Positions 26,282-34,348 of a DNA stretch of 64,000 nt are shown piece by piece. The stretch lies in contig DFXE01000002.1 in NCBI GenBank assembly GCA_002381645.1, forward strand, positions 75,446 through 139,445, read 5' to 3'. A model generated the notes under the pieces. That model was not told where the DNA came from and did not search any database. It saw only the letters and a program-made list of their open reading frames with translations. The first letter of the stretch is position 1. The number at the start of each line of letters is the position of its first letter. This stretch comes from Bacteroidales bacterium UBA4116 (GTDB taxonomy: Bacteria; Bacteroidota; Bacteroidia; Bacteroidales; Tannerellaceae). The translations under genes and the position numbers were made by a program.

Positions 26282-27130
26282 TTAATTGATTACTTCCGGG
26301 AGGAGTTCTTCGTCGTTATCGTCATCATCATCATCTTTTGGCGCCGGTTTTACAAAGAAAGCACTTAATTCAAATAGTCCATACAAAGGAATGAATACAA
26401 GTGATAAAGTAAATGGATCGCCACTTGGAGTAATAAAGGCTGATAATACCAATAATCCCACTACTGCATGCCGCCTGTATTTATGGAAGAATGAACGGTT
26501 AACCAAGCCTAACTGTGATAATAGCCATGATAATAACGGCATTTCAAACATAACACCCATAATAAATATAAGCATTAGAAAGTTGTCCATATATGACTCC
26601 AGCGATACCTGTTCCGTAATTGCTTCACTTATCTGATAGGTTGCTAAAAAACGAAGTGTTACGGGAAACACGGCAAAATAACCTACCGCACACCCCAGGA
26701 AAAACATTCCCGTTCCAAATAAGAATACCCATCGTACGCTTTTCTTTTCATTTTCGTATAAAGCCGGACTGATAAACTTCCACACCTCATACATCAGATA
26801 AGGAAAAGTAAGCACCAAGGCTATCCAAAATGAAGTAGTCATATGAGTAAAGAACTGGGATGCCATCTTTATATTAAAGATATGGATCCTGAAAGCCGTA
26901 TCACAAAAGTCACTGACTACACCAAAGAGCGAACCTAATTTGCAAAAGAGTTGGTAGGTGAAGAAATCACCACGCGTAGGCGCTAATATGACGGCATCGA
27001 AAATTCCGTTTTCGCCACGCATAAAAGCAAATAACAGAATAGCAAAAATAAAGAGGGCTGCAAGAGAACGAAATAAAGTCCAACGAAGTTCTTCCAGGTG
27101 ATCCCAGAACGACATTTCTTCTTGTTGCAT
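26282..27130 (-). CDS. tatC: Sec-independent (Tat) translocase subunit TatC
   Basis: 282 residues, six membrane segments. The N-terminus 'MSFWDHLEELRWTLFRS' is the family signature that binds twin-arginine signals, and 'FITPSGDPFT' precedes the last helices. The C-terminus carries an acidic tail with six consecutive Asp ('KDDDDDDNDEELL'), which is not part of the E. coli protein. It works with the TatA protein encoded 6 bases upstream. The Tat-signal TldD at 10.3 kb is a plausible substrate. Confidence 0.95.
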   Translation of the reverse strand: MQQEEMSFWDHLEELRWTLFRSLAALFIFAILLFAFMRGENGIFDAVILAPTRGDFFTYQLFCKLGSLFGVVSDFCDTAFRIHIFNIKMASQFFTHMTTSFWIALVLTFPYLMYEVWKFISPALYENEKKSVRWVFLFGTGMFFLGCAVGYFAVFPVTLRFLATYQISEAITEQVSLESYMDNFLMLIFIMGVMFEMPLLSWLLSQLGLVNRSFFHKYRRHAVVGLLVLSAFITPSGDPFTLSLVFIPLYGLFELSAFFVKPAPKDDDDDDNDEELLPEVIN

Positions 27131-27136
27131 CTTTCT

Positions 27137-27340
27137 TTATTTCTTTTCCGTGTCCGTCGTATCGTCTATTTTTATATCGTCTTCCAGTCCTTTTACACCA
27201 TCTTTAAAATTCTTGACTCCTTTTCCAATACCTTTCATAAGTTCAGGTATCTTCTTACCACCAAAAAGCAATAATACAACAATAGCGATAATAACAATTT
27301 CGCCTGTTCCTAAATTTCCAAGAAAAAGTAATTCGTTCAT
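27137..27340 (-). CDS. tatA: Twin-arginine translocase subunit TatA/E
   Basis: 67 residues. One N-terminal membrane helix ('EIVIIAIVVLLLFGGKKIPEL') with the FGxxKxPEL hinge followed by an amphipathic helix ('GIGKGVKNFKDGVKG') and an acidic tail. It forms the pore-like assembly that TatC recruits. First gene of the tatA-tatC operon; no TatB is present, as usual in this phylum. Confidence 0.93.
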   Translation of the reverse strand: MNELLFLGNLGTGEIVIIAIVVLLLFGGKKIPELMKGIGKGVKNFKDGVKGLEDDIKIDDTTDTEKK

Positions 27341-27438
27341 GATATAAAATATTTATTGATTAGTAATTTTATTTATTATTAAATATGAGGCAAATATACA
27401 ATGTGTAAAGCAAACTACCTTGATTATTCAATTTTTAT

Positions 27439-27446
27439 TACCTTTG
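27439..27446 (+). promoter_or_regulatory. -7 box for fabD
   Basis: TACCTTTG, 82 bases before the fabD ATG, giving a leader of roughly 75 bases that contains a possible 9-codon ORF (27487-27516). Confidence 0.5.
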
Positions 27447-27528
27447 CGCGGTCTTAAAAATCTGAAATTAGAAAAAAATTAGAAAAATGAAACTACATAT
27501 CATAGCCACCTATTAAATAATAAATTAT

Positions 27529-28410
27529 ATGAAAGCTTATGTATTTCCGGGTCAAGGAGCCCAATTTGTAGGAATGGGAAAAGACCTTTACGATAATAAT
27601 CCTCTTGCAAAAGAGCTATTCGAAAAGGCAAATGAAATTCTGGGATTCCGTATCACTGATTTAATGTTTGAAGGAACGGATGAAGACCTCAGACAAACAA
27701 AAGTTACACAACCTGCTATTTTTTTACACTCCGTTATTTTAGCTAAAACTTTGGTTAACCAGTTTGAACCGGATATGACAGCCGGGCATTCACTGGGAGA
27801 ATTCTCCGCATTAGTAGCCGCCGGAGCACTTTCATTTGAAGACGGGCTGAAACTGGTATCGCAACGGGCTCTTGCCATGCAAAAGGCGTGCGAGATCACT
27901 CCGTCTACTATGGCTGCTATCTTAGGATTACCGGATGCCACAGTGGAGCAAATTTGTAGTGAAATTACAGACGAGATTGTAGTACCGGCAAATTATAACA
28001 GCCCCGGACAGATCGTTATTTCGGGAACGATCCCGGGTATAGATAAAGCATGTGAAAAACTATTGGCGGCAGGAGCAAAACGTGCCTTGAAATTAAAAGT
28101 GGGTGGAGCATTCCATTCTCCATTAATGGAACCTGCCCGTGAAGAACTGGCTAAAGCTATTGACACTACTAAAATTAATCAACCCATCTGCCCTGTTTAT
28201 CAGAATGTAGATGCAAAACCTCAAACAGATCCCGAAAAAATTAAGGCAAATCTGATCAATCAATTGACTTCACCAGTACGTTGGACACAGATTGTTGAAA
28301 ATATGATCGCAGACGGCACTGATCATTTCATTGAATTAGGTCCTGGTACTGTTCTTCAAGGATTAGTAAAAAAGATTAATAAAGAAGTTAAAACTGAAGG
28401 AAAACAGTAA
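27529..28410 (+). CDS. fabD: Malonyl-CoA:ACP transacylase
   Basis: 293 residues. Moves malonyl groups from CoA to acyl carrier protein for fatty acid synthesis. The N-terminal 'FPGQGAQFVGMGKDLY' oxyanion-hole loop, the nucleophile elbow GHSLGE (Ser near residue 88) and the later 'GGAFHSPLM' histidine are all intact. It stands alone here, with a private promoter and a strong terminator, away from other fab genes. Confidence 0.96.
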   Translation: MKAYVFPGQGAQFVGMGKDLYDNNPLAKELFEKANEILGFRITDLMFEGTDEDLRQTKVTQPAIFLHSVILAKTLVNQFEPDMTAGHSLGEFSALVAAGALSFEDGLKLVSQRALAMQKACEITPSTMAAILGLPDATVEQICSEITDEIVVPANYNSPGQIVISGTIPGIDKACEKLLAAGAKRALKLKVGGAFHSPLMEPAREELAKAIDTTKINQPICPVYQNVDAKPQTDPEKIKANLINQLTSPVRWTQIVENMIADGTDHFIELGPGTVLQGLVKKINKEVKTEGKQ

Positions 28411-28420
28411 TCAACAACAT

Positions 28421-28470
28421 ATAAATAAAGAACCCGGAGAAATTAATATTCCTCCGGGTTCTTTATTTAT
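28421..28470. terminator. Strong fabD terminator
   Basis: A perfect 19-bp stem (28421-28439 with 28452-28470; core AACCCGGAG) around a 12-base loop, ending in TTCTTTATTTAT. The next 210 bases, up to the CarboxypepD_reg gene, are AT-rich and hold only a possible 24-codon ORF (28478-28552). Confidence 0.9.
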
Positions 28471-28680
28471 ATAGGGAATGAAAGAAAAATCGATTTTATT
28501 AGCTTTAGCCGAAATATTCAATTCGATAAAAATATTTATAATACATACGTAATATTTTTAGATGTTTCTTAAAGGTACATAATTAGCAAATATTTTCTTG
28601 AATATTCCATAGGGTATTTTACAACTGACCGATCTAAAGTATAAACAAGTTTATTATTCATTTAAAAAGAAAGGAAATAT

Positions 28681-29937
28681 ATGAAAACGCTGTGGAAACA
28701 AACAACAGGATTTCTTTTGATTATCAGCATGCTGTTTGCAGGATTTACAGTAGAAGCCCAGGATAACGGTGATTATATCACAGTCAGCGGTACGGTAAGG
28801 GATCAAAAGAGTAAAAGGAAACTGGAATATGCCAATATTGCGGTACCAGGGAGTAATATAGGAACCGTTACCAATGCAGACGGTGAATTCTCTATTAAAA
28901 TAAAAAATACCCAACTCGCCAAAGAAGTAGAAGTTTCTCATGTGGGCTATTTAAATACCATTATACCTGTAAACGGTAGCGATATTTCAGGTATAGTTGT
29001 TAATTTAACCCCTACGGAAAATTTGCTGGATGAGATTATTGTACGTGCAGGTGATCCCAGATTAATCGTAGAAGAGGCAATGAGTAAAATCGCGGTAAAC
29101 TATAGCCCGACGACAAATATGCTTACCGGTTTTTATCGTGAAACAGCTCAAAAGGGACGAAGGTATATAAACATTTCAGAAGCTGTAATCGATATTTATA
29201 AAACACCTTACGACCAGGGAGTAGAGCGCGACCGGGTTCAGATATATAAAGGACGTTCACTTCTGAGCCAGAAAAAAAGCGATACATTAGTCGTTAAATT
29301 ATTGGGTGGGCCGAATTTATCGGTATATGTTGATATTGTTAAAAATCCGGACATTTTGCTTGATAAGGAAACACTTCCTTATTACTCGTTCAAAATGGAA
29401 GAATCCGTAATGATCGACCAGCGCCCACAATATGTAATCAGTTTTACTCCTCAGGCTATATTACCCTATGCATTATATCAGGGGAAGTTGTTTATCGATA
29501 AAGAACGTCTGGCTTTCACACGCGCTGAATTCAATTTGAATATGGACGACAGAAATAAGGCAACGCAGGCTATCCTGAAAAAGAAACCGTTCGGATTACG
29601 TTTCAAACCTTTAGAAGTTTCATTCCTTGTTACATATACCCAACGCGACAACTTAAGCTATCTCAGCTATATCAGGAATGAAGTACGGTTTAATTGTGAC
29701 TGGAAACGCCGGCTATTTGCGACAAGTTATACAATTAATTCTGAAATGGTCGTAACAGACAGCGAAAGCGAAAATGTTACAGGTATTCCTTCAAAACTGG
29801 CTTTTAAGGCCTCCCACTCATTATCAGATAAAGTAACTGACTTCATGGATGAAGATTTTTGGGGAGCTTACAATATTATTGAACCAACAGAGTCGCTTGA
29901 GTCAGCAGTTAATAAATTAAGAAAACAACAACGATAA
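28681..29937 (+). CDS. Exported CarboxypepD_reg-like protein
   Basis: 418 residues with a signal peptide ending near 'VEAQ'. Residues ~30-110 form a carboxypeptidase regulatory-like (CarboxypepD_reg) beta-sandwich ('VSGTVRDQKSKRKLEYANI', 'GTVTNADGEFSI', 'VSHVGYLN'), the domain usually seen ahead of TonB-dependent barrels. The remaining ~300 residues are not a barrel plug. They align with the C-terminal part of the protein at 31404-32960 (shared 'GFYRE/SFYRE', 'EAVIDIYKTP/EAVFKIYKTP', 'DEDFWG/DENFWG'). Function unknown; a cell-envelope role is inferred. It lies just before the sigma/anti-sigma pair. Confidence 0.8.
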   Translation: MKTLWKQTTGFLLIISMLFAGFTVEAQDNGDYITVSGTVRDQKSKRKLEYANIAVPGSNIGTVTNADGEFSIKIKNTQLAKEVEVSHVGYLNTIIPVNGSDISGIVVNLTPTENLLDEIIVRAGDPRLIVEEAMSKIAVNYSPTTNMLTGFYRETAQKGRRYINISEAVIDIYKTPYDQGVERDRVQIYKGRSLLSQKKSDTLVVKLLGGPNLSVYVDIVKNPDILLDKETLPYYSFKMEESVMIDQRPQYVISFTPQAILPYALYQGKLFIDKERLAFTRAEFNLNMDDRNKATQAILKKKPFGLRFKPLEVSFLVTYTQRDNLSYLSYIRNEVRFNCDWKRRLFATSYTINSEMVVTDSESENVTGIPSKLAFKASHSLSDKVTDFMDEDFWGAYNIIEPTESLESAVNKLRKQQR

Positions 29938-29956
29938 TTTACTCAATAACTTTTTG

Positions 29957-29964
29957 TACATTTG
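29957..29964 (+). promoter_or_regulatory. -7 box for the ECF sigma operon
   Basis: TACATTTG, 25 bases before the sigma-factor ATG. It suggests that the sigma gene is transcribed separately from the CarboxypepD_reg gene upstream. Confidence 0.45.
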
Positions 29965-29989
29965 ATAAAGGTTAATTCTGTACACGGTT

Positions 29990-30541
29990 ATGCTGGGCGA
30001 TTTAAGCGAATTAAAAAAGATCAAAGAGGGCGATATCAACGCATTTGAAAGGGTGTTTCGCCTTTATTACTCACCTTTGTGCTTTTACGCTGCCAGCATA
30101 ACCGGTAAAATGTATTCAGCTGAAGAAATTGTGCAGGAATTGTTTTATGTATTCTGGAAAGAAAGAGAAAAAATACAGTTATACCATTCATTAAAAAGTT
30201 ATCTATATGGAGCTGTACGTAATCGTTCTCTTCAATATTGCGAACACCAGGAAGTTAAAAACCGTCATCGTGAGGCTGTTTTATCAAAACCCAATAGGAC
30301 GAATTCTTCCGATCCGCAGGATTTACTGGAATACAAAGAACTGGAAGACTTAATCAACCGTACACTTAAAAAATTGCCGCAGCGTCGTTTACGCATCTTC
30401 AAGATGCACCGTTTTGAAGGAAAGAAATATAGTGAGATTGCTACTGAGCTCTCGTTATCAGTCAAAACGGTTGAAGCGGAAATGACCAAGGCATTACAAC
30501 TTTTACGTAAAGAGATTGAGAACTATACACGTATAGCATGA
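29990..30541 (+). CDS. ECF sigma-70 factor (Bacteroidetes type)
   Basis: 183 residues. Region 2 is visible as 'AFERVFRLYYSPLCFYA' and 'AEEIVQELFYVFWKER', region 4 as 'LPQRRLRIFKMHRFEGKKYSEIATELSLSVKTVEAEM', containing the helix-turn-helix. Such factors usually control an adjacent transporter gene and are held inactive by FecR. Its stop overlaps the FecR start by four bases (ATGA, 30538-30541), indicating translational coupling. Confidence 0.95.
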   Translation: MLGDLSELKKIKEGDINAFERVFRLYYSPLCFYAASITGKMYSAEEIVQELFYVFWKEREKIQLYHSLKSYLYGAVRNRSLQYCEHQEVKNRHREAVLSKPNRTNSSDPQDLLEYKELEDLINRTLKKLPQRRLRIFKMHRFEGKKYSEIATELSLSVKTVEAEMTKALQLLRKEIENYTRIA

Positions 30542-31395
30542 TTTTAAAAGGAAAAAATAAAGTAAATACGGACCAGGCCTGGCACAATGTATACTGCCGG
30601 TTGGAAAAAGACGGATTAATTCCTGAAAAAAAGAATACTAAAAACAGGCATCTGTTCCAACATGCCACGGTAAAATGGGCAGCAGCAGTAGCAATCATAT
30701 GTATAGCTGCAACTTCTGTCATATTTTATCAAAAAAACAATGTAAATGAACATACCGGTTTAATCACATTACACAATGAAAAAGGTTCGGTTACTTTAGT
30801 TACAACTCTGGAAGACGGCTCGATAGTCTATTTGTCCGACAACACCCAACTACATTATCCCGAACATTTCTCACTCGATAAAAGAGAAGTGATTTTAAAC
30901 GGTAATGCATTGTTTGATGTTTCTGCTAATAAGGAACGACCCTTCCTGATTGAAACTGAACATATACAAATTGAGGTTATAGGCACCTCCTTTAACGTTG
31001 AAAGTACAGATCATTTACCTTTTGAGTTGTCTGTCCAGCATGGAGAGGTAAAAGTCACTTACAAAAAAAACGGTGAAAGCGTTCATGTTAAGGCAGGTGA
31101 GACCGTAAAATTATCTTCAAACCGTTTACTTCTTAAACCATCAGAAGACCATAATGATGTCAATCATTACACCAGCAGAATAAGGTTTAAAGACGAAAAA
31201 CTTACCAATATCCTGCATGTTATAAATAAACAATCAAAAGATGTTATTTTACAGACAGTACCTTCCCTTGAAGACCGGCAATTAACCGTAACTTTTGATA
31301 ATAATACACCCGAATCCATGGCCGAACTTCTTTGTACAGCTTTTAACCTGACATATAAAATAGATAATAATGTATTATTGATATCAGAACCTTAA
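30538..31395 (+). CDS. FecR-family anti-sigma factor
   Basis: 285 residues. A cytoplasmic N-terminus (~45 residues) is followed by one membrane helix ('WAAAVAIICIAATSVIFY') and a periplasmic FecR domain: 'VTLVTTLEDGSIVYLSDNT', 'GNALFDVSANKERPFLIET', 'IEVIGTSFNV'. The C-terminal part has the secretin/STN-like 'VINKQSKDVILQ' and 'LTVTFDNNTPESMAELLC'. It should hold the sigma factor at the membrane until a periplasmic signal releases it. Confidence 0.93.
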   Translation: MILKGKNKVNTDQAWHNVYCRLEKDGLIPEKKNTKNRHLFQHATVKWAAAVAIICIAATSVIFYQKNNVNEHTGLITLHNEKGSVTLVTTLEDGSIVYLSDNTQLHYPEHFSLDKREVILNGNALFDVSANKERPFLIETEHIQIEVIGTSFNVESTDHLPFELSVQHGEVKVTYKKNGESVHVKAGETVKLSSNRLLLKPSEDHNDVNHYTSRIRFKDEKLTNILHVINKQSKDVILQTVPSLEDRQLTVTFDNNTPESMAELLCTAFNLTYKIDNNVLLISEP

Positions 31396-31403
31396 GCCAT
31401 GTA

Positions 31404-32960
31404 ATGAAACGAAAAATCTCATATCTGCCTTTATTTTGTCTTTGGGGGTTGCTATTTGTAACCTTTCATGTACAAGCTGATAATGGAGACATACTGGATA
31501 AAAAAATAATAAAATTACCAAAATCGAAAGGAAGCGTTTATGAATTGCTTGGAAAGATAACCGATCACACCGGTTACCTTTTTATATATGACAGCAGAGT
31601 AATCAACAACGAACAGGTTGCCCAAATAAAAAAAGGAGAATACACCATCCGGAATGCTATTTATGAAATTACGGATAATAAAAAATTAATTCTTCGCCTT
31701 ATAGGAAATCATATCCTTATCCAGCTTCCTGACCCAATTGCCAAACCCGTCAAAGATAAAATATTAAAAGACACTATTCCTCCTTTATATGCCATAGAAG
31801 GCACCTTACTCGACCGGTATACCAACGAGCCCATACCATTTGCCTCAGTCGGTATTGCTTCTAACGGAATAGGTACCATTACCAACATGAATGGTGAGTT
31901 CCGGCTGCTCGTATCCGATACGCTTCATAATTCGGAAGTACAGTTTTCCCATATTGGTTATATACCTCAAAACCTTAGCGTAATCACGTTAAAAGGAAGA
32001 CCGAATACATTGTCTTTAGAACCCAAAGTTATTTCATTACAAGAGGTTATTGTACGATTGGTCAATCCGCAAAAGATTATCAGGGATATGTTGGCAGAAC
32101 GACAACAAAACTACGCAAACCAACCGGTTTATTTCACCTCTTTTTACAGGGAAGGCGTGGAAAAGAAAAAAGGATTTGTTAATATGACAGAAGCTGTTTT
32201 TAAGATATACAAAACTCCTTTTGCCTATCATCCTCCTCCCGACCAAATTAAATTACTTAAAATGCGCCGCATTAGCAACATTGAAGAGCAGGATACATTT
32301 ATAACAAAAATGAAATCAGGTATTAATGCGTGTCTTATGCTCGACCTTATAAAGCATCTTCCCGAATTCCTGACCGATGAATTCAATTACCTTTATAATT
32401 ATGCCCATACGGATATAACAGTTGTCGACGACCGCATTGCAAATGTTATCACATTTGAACAAAAGCCGGAAGTAAATGACCCATTATACAGAGGAGAGTT
32501 ATATATAGACAGTGAAAACAACGCACTCATCTCGGCCCGTTTCGAGATACATCCAAAATATATACGTAAAGCAACGAATATGCTTGTAGAACGTAAAAGC
32601 CGGAATCTTGTGATAGCGCCTCAACAAGTAAGCTATACCGTATCTTACAAACCATGGAACGGAACTTATTACATTAACCATATCCGTGGCGATTTGCATT
32701 TCAGGATAAAAAAGAAAAATCAATTGTTTGGTTCTACACCTGTACATACCTGGTTCGAAATGGTTACCTGTAGAATAGATACGGTAAATGTATCACGATT
32801 TACAAGAAATGAAATACTCCAAACTAGAACAGTATTTTCAGACACCAACTTTAATTATGACGAAAACTTTTGGGGTGATTTCAATGTCATTATCCCGGAA
32901 GAAAAATTAAACGAAGCCATCAGTAAAATAAATTCCAAAATTGAAGAAACGGGTTTTTAA
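31404..32960 (+). CDS. STN + CarboxypepD_reg envelope protein without TonB barrel
   Basis: 518 residues with a signal peptide ending near 'VQAD'. Residues ~35-110 look like a secretin/TonB short N-terminal (STN) domain, the part of FecA-type receptors that talks to FecR. Residues ~130-210 are a CarboxypepD_reg domain ('ALEGTLLD'-like start, 'GTITNMNGEFRLLVSD'). The rest is homologous to the C-terminal region of the protein at 28681-29937. There is no plug or 22-strand barrel. The gene follows FecR by 8 bases, the place normally held by a SusC/FecA receptor, so it may be the signal input of this sigma system. Confidence 0.82.
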   Translation: MKRKISYLPLFCLWGLLFVTFHVQADNGDILDKKIIKLPKSKGSVYELLGKITDHTGYLFIYDSRVINNEQVAQIKKGEYTIRNAIYEITDNKKLILRLIGNHILIQLPDPIAKPVKDKILKDTIPPLYAIEGTLLDRYTNEPIPFASVGIASNGIGTITNMNGEFRLLVSDTLHNSEVQFSHIGYIPQNLSVITLKGRPNTLSLEPKVISLQEVIVRLVNPQKIIRDMLAERQQNYANQPVYFTSFYREGVEKKKGFVNMTEAVFKIYKTPFAYHPPPDQIKLLKMRRISNIEEQDTFITKMKSGINACLMLDLIKHLPEFLTDEFNYLYNYAHTDITVVDDRIANVITFEQKPEVNDPLYRGELYIDSENNALISARFEIHPKYIRKATNMLVERKSRNLVIAPQQVSYTVSYKPWNGTYYINHIRGDLHFRIKKKNQLFGSTPVHTWFEMVTCRIDTVNVSRFTRNEILQTRTVFSDTNFNYDENFWGDFNVIIPEEKLNEAISKINSKIEETGF

Positions 32961-32983
32961 TTGTATCAAAAGGCTATAAAATC

Positions 32984-33017
32984 ATAAAGAGGGTCTTTTC
33001 TCAAAGTCCCTCTTTAT
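32984..33017 (+). terminator. Terminator of the sigma operon
   Basis: 10-bp stem (32984-32993 with 33008-33017, ATAAAGAGGG) 23 bases after the stop. The following ~310 bases to the nuclease gene are AT-rich with no gene or clear motif. Confidence 0.8.
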
Positions 33018-33331
33018 AGGTTTTAATAGGTATTAGTCTTTAAGGCAAAAAGATTGTTTAGGTTATCTGATGCAAAGATGATTGTTTAAAATTGACTGTA
33101 CAAATAAAAAAAGATATTTTACAACACATTTTTAGTATTATCGAAATTTATTTGCAGCTTCTTTCTCTTTTTAACATTTGGAAATAACCATAGTCTAAAC
33201 AAAGTTATCGGATTTTAGGTGATAAATAAATCAAATTGAAAAAGATTTACTCATTTTGTGATGTATTTGTTAAAAAGTATTCCCAATAAAAGTTTACAAG
33301 GTTTAATTAATAATGTAAAAATATGTTACAA

Positions 33332-34246
33332 TTATTTATTTAATTCCCAATATCTCAAATTATATCCGGATTTTAATTCCTGTTGAACTTCCTTCGGCAA
33401 TGAGTGAAAAAAATGGATACCGGTTACCGATTCAACACTATCAATAGAAACGGCTAAAGATTTGAAATGTGTTTTCCCATAATTTCTGTTTTCAACCAGA
33501 AAACCGATTCCTTCCGGTTTTGAACCCGAAACAGAACAGATCACCTTATAAAAAGTATTGGGAATACCTACCCGGTTAGGACCTAACCGTTGCAAATCAT
33601 TCTCTATTACAGGACCTGTTACGATCAATATTCTACCATACCTGGTTGCCCATCTACGGCATTGCTTTTCAAGTTCATTCCATAAACCGGCATTTAATTC
33701 CCTGTTCTGCGGACATATATTACTAAAATAGAAAGAAGCTTTCATACCTTCTGCCGACCATCTCATATCTGCTGCGGGGACTAAATGTCCTCTATCATAA
33801 CCCGATTGCCTGTAATCTTCATTTGTAGCTGTTGAACCTTTTACTTTCGGATCGGGAATAAACTTCTTTGCCCGTTCTACATCTTTACGACTAACCTCCT
33901 CAGCAGTTAATTCGTAAGCCACCCAGTTGGCTATTCTAAAATCCGCATTATAAGATAAAGTAAATCCATCATGGTTAATAATTTGTTCTTTTCTGTTATT
34001 AGCAAGTAAAGGTATTTCAGCCTTTCCGGATATACTTATTTTATGGTGCTCAACCTGATGCCGGGTTTCGAGGGGGTTATAACAATTAAATAAAAATAAA
34101 AGTCCGGTTATACCGGCAATTAAAGCAGTCATGCCCGCAACCCATTTTTTTAGATAGTTTATAAAACCTCGTTTCTTCTTTTTCCTTTTGCCAGTAGTGG
34201 CGTATTTTTTTGTTTTTTTCGGCAATCTTTCCTTACTCTTTCTCAT
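33332..34246 (-). CDS. Membrane-anchored DNA/RNA non-specific endonuclease
   Basis: 304 residues. A very basic N-terminus ('KKTKKYATTGKRKKKKRG') precedes one membrane helix ('MTALIAGITGLLFLFNCY'). The NUC1-type beta-beta-alpha-metal domain follows with the DRGH motif in 'QSGYDRGHLVPAADM' and 'SFYFSNICPQNRELNAGLWNELE' carrying the metal-binding Asn. It would cut nucleic acid outside the cytoplasmic membrane, for nutrient use or defence. I prefer the ATG at 34246; the frame extends to 34285. A TACTTTTG box ends just 5 bases before this ATG, so the message may be leaderless. Confidence 0.88.
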   Translation of the reverse strand: MRKSKERLPKKTKKYATTGKRKKKKRGFINYLKKWVAGMTALIAGITGLLFLFNCYNPLETRHQVEHHKISISGKAEIPLLANNRKEQIINHDGFTLSYNADFRIANWVAYELTAEEVSRKDVERAKKFIPDPKVKGSTATNEDYRQSGYDRGHLVPAADMRWSAEGMKASFYFSNICPQNRELNAGLWNELEKQCRRWATRYGRILIVTGPVIENDLQRLGPNRVGIPNTFYKVICSVSGSKPEGIGFLVENRNYGKTHFKSLAVSIDSVESVTGIHFFHSLPKEVQQELKSGYNLRYWELNK

Positions 34247-34348
34247 ATCCGCAAAAGTAGATAAAATACATATTTTCCCAAACAATCTCTTTTCATCTTT
34301 GTTGTATGTAAGATGGAATTACCAATAATAAACATTTAATCGTTATAT

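Noticed and set aside
32960..33331. tRNA or other structured RNA in gene gaps
   Set aside because: No acceptor stem, T-loop or other recognisable fold was found in this or the other long gaps; only terminator hairpins were seen.
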